In this document: in pieces, positions 5,530-10,386 of the stretch
Layout: each line of letters starts with the position of its first letter
How positions within the stretch are numbered: the first letter of the stretch is position 1
DNA from: RGIG3701 sp964438515
GTDB taxonomy: Bacteria > Planctomycetota > Planctomycetia > Pirellulales > Thermoguttaceae
Assembly (NCBI GenBank): GCA_964438515.1
Contig: CAYTLK010000125.1
Location: 1-10,386 of the forward strand
DNA length: 10,386 nt
Reading direction: 5' to 3'
Program-made: the position numbers and the translations under genes
Notes under the pieces: generated by a model
The model's input: the letters and a program-made list of their open reading frames with translations, nothing else
Database searches by the model: none
Told to the model about the DNA's origin: nothing

Positions 5530-8148
5530 ATGGCTGATGAACCTCGCCCAATGGAATACGAAACTGTCGTCTTTGGAAATGAAGACTCACGCAAAACCAC
5601 GATGGATTTGCCGGAAGAAATTTTGTCCGTGGGAGACATTCTGTGCGACACGTACATCCTGCGCGCACGGCTGGGCCGCGGCGGAATGGGGGAAGTGTGG
5701 CGGGCCGACGAGGTTTATGAGGGGGAAATTCTTCGAACCGTCGTTATTAAAACGCTCGCGCCGAACGTGCAGAATATTCAGGAGGAACTCGCGCGCATTC
5801 AGTCGATGTTCCACAAAATCCACAGTTTGCAGCACCAGCACATCTGTCCGATGTACGCGATGAAAAACGACCCCAAAGCAGGTACGATTATCGTTATGAA
5901 ATACATCGACGGAATGATGCTGCAGGAGTATTACACGCAGTACATGCGCGTTCACAACGAGTTTCCCGTTTCGGAAGTCGTGAAGCTGTTGATGCCGATT
6001 GCGCAGGCGCTCGATTATTCGCATTCAAAGAAAGTGCTTCATCGCGACGTGAAACCGCAAAATATCCTCGTGAGCAACGACGAAAGCGACGGCGTGCAGC
6101 TCATCGATTTCGGGCTCGTGATGGAAATGCGTTCCACGATGTCGGGAAGTACTTCCATGCATTTTGACGGCGGAGGGACGCTCCCGTACATGTCGCCCGA
6201 ACAGTGGAGCGGCGATTTTCAGGACGCGAAAGCCGACCAATTTTCGCTGGCGGTCGTCGTGTACGAGTTGCTCGCCGGGAAACTGCCGTTTTATGGAACG
6301 AATATTCAGGTTTTGGGGTTCCAAATTTTGAACAAGAGTCCCGATCCGATTCTCAATGTGCCGGATTACGTGAATTTCGCGCTGCAGAAAGCGCTCGCAA
6401 AGAATCGAAAACAACGGTTTGATACTTGTGTAAATTTCATAAAGGCGCTCGAGACCTCGCTCATCACGCAGGACGAGGTGGCGAATTTGGACGCGAAGGC
6501 TCCAGAGTTGAAAAAGGAGGACGCATCGGCGGCGAAACGGGCGGAAACGTTGAAGAAAAATCTGCTTCCGATGCTTGCGGGCGGCGGCGTGGCGCTGTTG
6601 CTCGTGCTGATTTTATTGATTTTTACACTTATTTCAAACGAGCCTGAAACGCAAATCGTAATGGAACCTGGAACCGCCGTTCCAACGCCGGAAATTGATT
6701 TTCTCGCACCGCCGTCCGTGAACGAGAGCCGGAATAATTCTCGCACAAAAACCGAGCCGAAAAAAACCGCAGCTCCGTCGGTGCCCAAAACCTCTTCCGA
6801 GTCGGCCGACGAACCGAAAACGGTCGTTCCGGGAACTGCAGGCGCTGCGGAAACTCCCAAAAACGCAGAAAATCCCGCAAATCCCGCAACTTCCGAAACT
6901 TCCTCTCCGACCGAAACTCCTGAAAAAACCGAAACCTCTACAACTCCCGCAACGGCAGAAACTATAGAAACGGCAGAAACTACAGAAGCTGCAGAAGATA
7001 CAGAACCTTCCGAAACCTCCGGCGCGTCTGACGCGTCGGACGCATCTTCCGCCCCGGAACCTTCGGTGGAAGAGTTGCTGACCAATGCGGAAAAATCGTT
7101 CGCGGCGGGTGATTTTGCGCAGGCGTGGAAGTCGTTCGCACGCTGTGACGTTCAAAAACTCGGAGGAGATTCGTTGACGCATTATTCCGAAACGGCAGAA
7201 AAAACGGGTCACTACATCTCCGCGACGCGTTCGCGGTCTGCCGAACTTGCATCCTCCTCCGATTCAGCGCTTTTGCGGACCGCAATTCATGACGCAATCG
7301 AGGCTGGCGACTTCAAACAGGCGCTTGCATGGTCGGAACAGGCGCTTACGGCGGCTCCCGACGATCGCGAACTGCTTTTGCTTCAAGCTCGGGCGCTCAA
7401 CCATCTTTCGGGCCGCATTGATGATCCGGCTCCGGCGCGGCACGCACTCTCCATTTACAACACGCTTCTCGAAAGTACGCCCCAGACGGACGCACCGGCT
7501 CGCGCCCTGCTTCTTGCGTTTCGCGGCGAGGTGTATATGCACAATCCCACCGTTTTTTCCAAGGCGTACGACCTTGCAAAAGCAGATTTTGAGGAATCTC
7601 TTTCCCTCGATTCCTCATGCGTTTCGGCTTTGCTCAACCAAGGGATTTTACTTTGCCGCGTGTTCGGACAGAAATTGACGGCTCGAAATAATTTCGACGC
7701 AGTTTTAGCGCAAGAACCGGAAAATATGGAGGCGCTGCTCGAAAAAGGACAGTCCTACGTCGAGGAACGTCCCGAACAGGCGCTCGAAATTTTCACAAAA
7801 TACCTCGAAAAACGACCCGAAGACTGGAACGCCTATCAAACACGCGGAACGCTGTACTATAATCAAAAGTCCTGGATGGAAGCCCTTTCGGATTTTGAAA
7901 AATGCGTGACCGCAGACGAGAAAAACTTTGACGCTCGGAAATATCGGGCGCTTACGGCGGCGCAGCTGAAACGGTGGCGCGACGCGAAAAGCGATTTCGA
8001 CTTTCTCATTGCAAATGACACGCAGCCGGCGCACCAGGTCGAATACTATCAGGGTCTGGCGACGGTTTATGAGGGCGCAAATCAGCGCATGAAAGCGCAA
8101 GACGCTCTTCAGAAAGCAGAGTCGATTCGAAGGACCCGAAATTTGTAG
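5530..8148 (+). CDS. Membrane-anchored Hanks-type Ser/Thr protein kinase with TPR repeats
   Basis: Protein of 872 aa. After a 41-residue N-terminal extension comes a complete PknB-like kinase domain: glycine loop LGRGGMGEV (48-56), ATP-anchoring Lys74 in VVIKTL, catalytic HRDVKPQN (171-178), DFG (193-195), a PYMSPEQW motif replacing APE, and the DQFSLAVVVYELLAGKLPF segment. Every catalytic residue is present, so it should be active. A single transmembrane helix follows (about 345-368), then a Ser/Thr/Glu/Pro/Ala-rich linker (about 372-512), then a helical TPR-like region whose clearest units span about 700-860 (for example WNAYQTRGTLYYNQKSWMEA). The predicted topology is kinase in the cytoplasm and TPRs beyond the membrane, where they could sense or scaffold partners. 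The start is supported by AGGAG at 5514-5518, although 11 nt is a long spacing. Kinases of this layout are abundant in Planctomycetota. Substrates are unknown. It has its own promoter and converges on the two-component operon. Confidence 0.93.
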   Translation: MADEPRPMEYETVVFGNEDSRKTTMDLPEEILSVGDILCDTYILRARLGRGGMGEVWRADEVYEGEILRTVVIKTLAPNVQNIQEELARIQSMFHKIHSLQHQHICPMYAMKNDPKAGTIIVMKYIDGMMLQEYYTQYMRVHNEFPVSEVVKLLMPIAQALDYSHSKKVLHRDVKPQNILVSNDESDGVQLIDFGLVMEMRSTMSGSTSMHFDGGGTLPYMSPEQWSGDFQDAKADQFSLAVVVYELLAGKLPFYGTNIQVLGFQILNKSPDPILNVPDYVNFALQKALAKNRKQRFDTCVNFIKALETSLITQDEVANLDAKAPELKKEDASAAKRAETLKKNLLPMLAGGGVALLLVLILLIFTLISNEPETQIVMEPGTAVPTPEIDFLAPPSVNESRNNSRTKTEPKKTAAPSVPKTSSESADEPKTVVPGTAGAAETPKNAENPANPATSETSSPTETPEKTETSTTPATAETIETAETTEAAEDTEPSETSGASDASDASSAPEPSVEELLTNAEKSFAAGDFAQAWKSFARCDVQKLGGDSLTHYSETAEKTGHYISATRSRSAELASSSDSALLRTAIHDAIEAGDFKQALAWSEQALTAAPDDRELLLLQARALNHLSGRIDDPAPARHALSIYNTLLESTPQTDAPARALLLAFRGEVYMHNPTVFSKAYDLAKADFEESLSLDSSCVSALLNQGILLCRVFGQKLTARNNFDAVLAQEPENMEALLEKGQSYVEERPEQALEIFTKYLEKRPEDWNAYQTRGTLYYNQKSWMEALSDFEKCVTADEKNFDARKYRALTAAQLKRWRDAKSDFDFLIANDTQPAHQVEYYQGLATVYEGANQRMKAQDALQKAESIRRTRNL
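6951..7004 (+). repeat. Three tandem 18-bp units in the kinase linker
   Basis: Units at 6951-6968 and 6969-6986 differ at one base; a third at 6987-7004 matches the second at 14 of 18 positions. The unit is an exact multiple of three, so copy changes keep the frame. It encodes a Thr/Glu/Ala linker segment just outside the predicted membrane helix. The nearly identical first pair suggests a recent duplication. Confidence 0.75.
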
Positions 8149-8160
8149 TCGTAAACCGAA

Positions 8161-8195
8161 AACATTGCGCGGGTTCGTTTCATCCGCGCAATGTT
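8161..8195 (-). terminator. Intrinsic terminator between convergent transcripts
   Basis: AACATTGCGCGG (8161-8172) and CCGCGCAATGTT (8184-8195) form a perfect 12-bp GC-rich stem with an 11-nt loop. On the minus strand the stem runs into a T-run (TTTT, then CGG), fitting termination of the response-regulator transcript 52 nt after its stop codon. On the plus strand it begins 12 nt after the kinase stop but lacks a U-tract, so bidirectional use is possible but weaker. Confidence 0.8.
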
Positions 8196-8247
8196 CGTCA
8201 CAAAACAAATGTACAAAAAACGAATATACTGAATCAATAATTAATAA

Positions 8248-9033
8248 TCAGAAATCAGAAATCTCGGTTTTTTCCTTTGTTTCACTTACGAAACGGTAGC
8301 CGGCATTCCGATGCGTGAGAAAAATCTTCGGGTGCGTCGGGTCCGTCTCGAACATCTTGCGCAGCCGCAGGATGAACTGGTCCGGCGCCCGCGTGTTCAT
8401 CACGCCCGGCATTTTCCACACTTTTTCTAGTAATTCCTCCTTCGGAATCAGTCTGTCTGGATTTTGTACAAAATGTTTCAGGAGTGAAATCTCCAAATAC
8501 GTCAGTTTCAGGGTCTTTTTCTGTGTGCGGACTTCCATTGTATCGAAATTCACAACACCCTGTCCGATCGTCATTTCCGTCGGCAAACTCGGGTCCCCAT
8601 GAGGTTTTGGAGGCGCTTTCGTTCCTTGAAGTTTCTGAAATTTCAGCATGTTGCGGACTCGAGCCAGGAATTCTTCAAGTTCGAACGGTTTCGAGAGGTA
8701 CTGATTTGCGCCGACGTCGAACCCTCGCGCTTTATCCTCCGGAAGCGTTCGAGCCGAAAGAAACATGATGGGCGTCAAAATACCGTGCTCGCGCGCCTCC
8801 GAACAAATCGAATAACCGTTACAGCCCGGAAGCATAATGTCGAGCACCAGAACGTCGAAATCGTCGGGATGCTTCAAAACAAGCTCCAGAGCCTCGGAAC
8901 CGTCGTGAACGAGCGTCACGTCATAATTTTCATGTTCGAGTGAGTAACGAATTCCAACCGCAAGATTTAGTTCATCCTCGACGACCAAAATGTGCGGCTT
9001 CTGTTCCGAAATCAATTTCCGTTCACTATTCAT
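8248..9033 (-). CDS. OmpR/PhoB-family response regulator
   Basis: Cytoplasmic transcription factor of 261 aa, switched by phosphotransfer from the histidine kinase encoded just upstream. The receiver domain (about 13-133) has the acidic pair Glu19-Asp20, phospho-acceptor Asp65 in VLVLDIMLPG, switch Ser93 in IMFLSAR and Lys115 in YLSKPFE. The usual GADDY motif reads GANQY here. A linker of about 20 residues leads to a winged-helix DNA-binding domain (about 155-250) with LTYLEISLLKHFVQNPDRLI, the recognition-helix segment RAPDQFILRLRKMF and the C-terminal hairpin HRNAGYRFV. The ATG at 9033 overlaps the kinase stop by one base (TAATG), and GAGGT lies about 6 nt upstream inside the kinase gene, giving translational coupling. 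Target promoters are not known; those in this window are possible candidates. Confidence 0.95.
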   Translation of the reverse strand: MNSERKLISEQKPHILVVEDELNLAVGIRYSLEHENYDVTLVHDGSEALELVLKHPDDFDVLVLDIMLPGCNGYSICSEAREHGILTPIMFLSARTLPEDKARGFDVGANQYLSKPFELEEFLARVRNMLKFQKLQGTKAPPKPHGDPSLPTEMTIGQGVVNFDTMEVRTQKKTLKLTYLEISLLKHFVQNPDRLIPKEELLEKVWKMPGVMNTRAPDQFILRLRKMFETDPTHPKIFLTHRNAGYRFVSETKEKTEISDF

Positions 9034-9986
9034 TAATCTACCTCTTCCAAATTCATTTTAGAGTTCAGTGTCGTGTTTACGGGAAGCAAAACATAAAAGC
9101 TGGTTCCGGGACCGTGTTTGTTTTCACGAATCCGAATGTCTCCCGACAGCTGCGCAAGACACATTCGAACGATATAAAGTCCCAAACCGGTCCCTTTTCG
9201 TCTTCGTTCCATCTCGGTTCCCAGGCGCACGAAGCGGTCAAAGACTTTTTTTCGCATTTTTTTGGGGATTCCGGGTCCATTGTCGGTGACGCGAATGGCG
9301 ATTTTTGACGATGCGATTTTTCGCACTTTCACCTCGGCCGTCAGAGGGTCGCCGCCGTATTTGATGGCGTTGTCGATCAAATTTCGGAAAATCATTTCGA
9401 ACGGAATTCGACTTGTAATCATACGAATTTCTGAATTGCAGTCGAGCTGAATGCGGCTTTTATCGATTCGATGACGAATGGAGGCCGAGGAGATGGCGCT
9501 TTCAAGCACTTCACGCACCACAATTTCTTCCGCCTGGTCGCCGATTTGGAGTCCGGCTTCGAGCTGACCGGCGCGCAGCACTTGATTGATGAGGACGTCG
9601 AGACGTTCGACTTCTTCCATCATTCCGCTGTAAAATTTGATTTTCTCATCGGGTTTCACGTCGTAACGCGTGAGGGTCTGGAGGTACAATTTGAGTGACG
9701 CGAGCGGCGACTTAAGTTCGTGGGTGATGCTGCTGATGAAGTTGCTTTGACGGCGGTTGAGGTTCACCATTTTGATAGAAAGTACCAAATACGTGATTGT
9801 ACCGGCGAGAATGAGGGAGAGAAAGACGGATCCGACGGGGAGAAAGGTCCAGTACATCCAGGAATGGGAGTTTTTATCGATTGCCGCGAAGACGGTGGTG
9901 AGGATCCATCCGACAATAAGGACGACGAGCAGGACGATCATGATGACCGCGAGCGTGATAGGGAGTTTCAGGGACGAACGACGCAT
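9033..9986 (-). CDS. Sensor histidine kinase with minimal extracytoplasmic loop
   Basis: Membrane histidine kinase, 317 aa from the ATG at 9986. That start is chosen because GGAG precedes it by 5 nt and a TACAAT box at 10042-10037 would place the transcription start downstream of the alternative ATG at 10034 (which gives 333 aa and has no ribosome-binding site). Two transmembrane helices (about 8-34 and 45-70) are separated by only about ten residues, so there is no extracytoplasmic sensor domain, and no HAMP domain is evident. The HisKA H-box is FISSITHELKSPLASL with phospho-acceptor His89. The ATPase domain has the N-box FRNLIDNAIKYGG (200-212), G1 DNGPGIP (235-241), F-box DRFVRL and G2 GTGLGLYIV (265-273). 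All are intact. The response regulator follows with a one-base overlap, so the pair is a cognate two-component system. The short loop resembles intramembrane-sensing kinases, which detect membrane stress or signals from partner proteins. Confidence 0.92.
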   Translation of the reverse strand: MRRSSLKLPITLAVIMIVLLVVLIVGWILTTVFAAIDKNSHSWMYWTFLPVGSVFLSLILAGTITYLVLSIKMVNLNRRQSNFISSITHELKSPLASLKLYLQTLTRYDVKPDEKIKFYSGMMEEVERLDVLINQVLRAGQLEAGLQIGDQAEEIVVREVLESAISSASIRHRIDKSRIQLDCNSEIRMITSRIPFEMIFRNLIDNAIKYGGDPLTAEVKVRKIASSKIAIRVTDNGPGIPKKMRKKVFDRFVRLGTEMERRRKGTGLGLYIVRMCLAQLSGDIRIRENKHGPGTSFYVLLPVNTTLNSKMNLEEVD

Positions 9987-10036
9987 AATGGCTCCAAAGG
10001 ACGGCTCCGGGCGAGGGAAAAAACGCGATATCATTC

Positions 10037-10042
10037 ATTGTA
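10037..10042 (-). promoter_or_regulatory. Putative -10 box for the histidine kinase operon
   Basis: On the minus strand this reads TACAAT, predicting initiation near 10030 and a leader of about 44 nt before the ATG at 9986. No convincing -35 is present at 16-18 nt upstream, so initiation may need an activator, possibly the response regulator itself. Confidence 0.35.
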
Positions 10043-10252
10043 TCAAAAATGAAAAAAATCTCCACCCCGTTCCGCAAGAAAGCGCAAGTTTTTACAGAAA
10101 AATAACATATTCCGTTAAAATAAGACCGAAACTCTGCGACAGCACCTTGGAGTGCGGGCGTCTCGCGCGCAGAACTTCATTATTGAACGTTCCATTCCCT
10201 GGGAGTTACATGAAGAAGGTCGAAATATTTTTAAAAAATTGTAGAACAATGC
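10043..10252. other. Intergenic region upstream of the two-component operon
   Basis: This holds no recognisable gene. It is mostly AT-rich, with one GC-rich insertion-like patch (about 10136-10171) carrying a hairpin, a small GAACGTTC palindrome at 10186-10193, and A/T tracts just before the rightward promoter at 10253. Confidence 0.5.
10153..10171. repeat. GC-rich REP-like hairpin
   Basis: TGCGGGCG (10153-10160) pairs with CGCGCGCA (10164-10171) at seven of eight positions around a TCT loop. A second small hairpin, GCAC-CTTGGA-GTGC, sits immediately to the left (10142-10155) and overlaps it. The patch stands out as a GC island in AT-rich DNA. Its core resembles GC-rich palindromes of the GCGGGCGTCT type that I recall as dispersed intergenic repeats in some Planctomycetota, Verrucomicrobiota and cyanobacteria; this is from memory. 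Confidence 0.4.
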
Positions 10253-10281
10253 TTGACAAGAATCAACCCACAGGATACAAT
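10253..10281 (+). promoter_or_regulatory. Near-consensus rightward promoter at right edge
   Basis: TTGACA (10253-10258), 17 nt, then TACAAT (10276-10281), with A/T tracts upstream (10223-10240) like an UP element. Transcription would start near 10288 and run out of the window. The nine bases GCTTGACAA at the -35 region are identical to those of the kinase promoter at 5297-5305. Confidence 0.75.
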
Positions 10282-10311
10282 AAAATTTTTAGGGCATTAT
10301 AGCTTATTTTG

Positions 10312-10357
10312 CCAAGCAGCAAAGAAAACTGTACATTTTGTTGTTCTTGGTTTTTTT
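10312..10357 (+). terminator. Hairpin plus seven-T run shortly after the promoter
   Basis: CCAAG (10312-10316) pairs with CTTGG (10346-10350). After a mismatch, further A-T, C-G and A/T pairs extend the stem with one bulge to a loop near 10328-10335. Seven T residues (10351-10357) follow directly. This is the form of an intrinsic terminator or attenuator only about 70 nt after the predicted transcription start. It would yield a short RNA, or gate a gene beyond the right edge. Confidence 0.5.
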
Positions 10358-10386
10358 GTTGCGATGGCGTTTTTTATACTTTTTTA

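Noticed and set aside
6366..7085. Long minus-strand Ser/Val/Gly-rich frame antisense to the kinase linker
   Set aside because: It is the mirror of the repetitive Thr/Ala/Glu linker codons. It has no motif, and the plus-strand kinase frame runs through it intact.
10136..10171. tRNA or other known structural RNA
   Set aside because: The two small hairpins overlap, no cloverleaf or CCA end can be drawn, and the patch is too short.
10364..10386. Start of a hydrophobic protein at the right edge
   Set aside because: The ATG has no ribosome-binding site, and only seven codons are visible in T-rich DNA just after a terminator-like T-run. This is too little to call a gene.

Overview
The window looks like chromosomal DNA of a Gram-negative-type bacterium with an outer membrane. 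It carries an outer-membrane efflux lipoprotein, a periplasmic adaptor and a MacB-type ABC ATPase. It also encodes a large membrane-anchored Hanks-type Ser/Thr kinase fused to TPR repeats and a two-component system. The kinase-TM-TPR architecture, the Pro/Gly-rich tail, weak or absent Shine-Dalgarno sites on some genes, and roughly 50% GC genes set in AT-rich spacers fit Planctomycetota best (perhaps a Pirellulales/Thermoguttaceae-like lineage). Lentisphaerota or Verrucomicrobiota cannot be excluded. The assignment is inference; no rRNA or marker gene is present.

Layout: (1) 51-2570, minus strand: adaptor gene followed by the ABC ATPase gene. A FtsX/MacB-type permease would be expected further left but is outside the window. 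(2) 2571-2998: divergent control region with a TATAAT box toward the adaptor, an inverted repeat and five tandem 9-bp TACAAT-containing units. (3) 2999-4894, plus strand: NodT/OprM-type outer-membrane factor with an unusually long C-terminal tail. (4) 4895-5529: AT-rich spacer with a long imperfect hairpin, an A/T palindrome, a perfect-consensus sigma-70-type promoter and a structured leader of about 195 nt. (5) 5530-8148, plus strand: Ser/Thr kinase-TM-linker-TPR protein. (6) 8161-8195: terminator hairpin between convergent units. (7) 8248-9986, minus strand: histidine kinase then OmpR-type response regulator, coupled through a TAATG overlap. (8) 9987-10386: control region holding the histidine-kinase promoter candidate, a GC-rich REP-like hairpin, and a near-consensus rightward promoter followed about 70 nt later by a hairpin plus T-run (small RNA or attenuator).

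The left half encodes a tripartite ABC efflux pump: ATPase, adaptor and outer-membrane channel, divergently transcribed from a shared control region. The right half is a signalling cluster. The kinase and the two-component system converge on one terminator, so they are transcribed separately. A regulatory link between the signalling genes and the pump is possible but not shown by the sequence. I see no mobile element, CRISPR array, tRNA or rRNA. The least ordinary parts are the non-coding structures, the low-complexity tails on two pump components, and the sensor-less histidine kinase.
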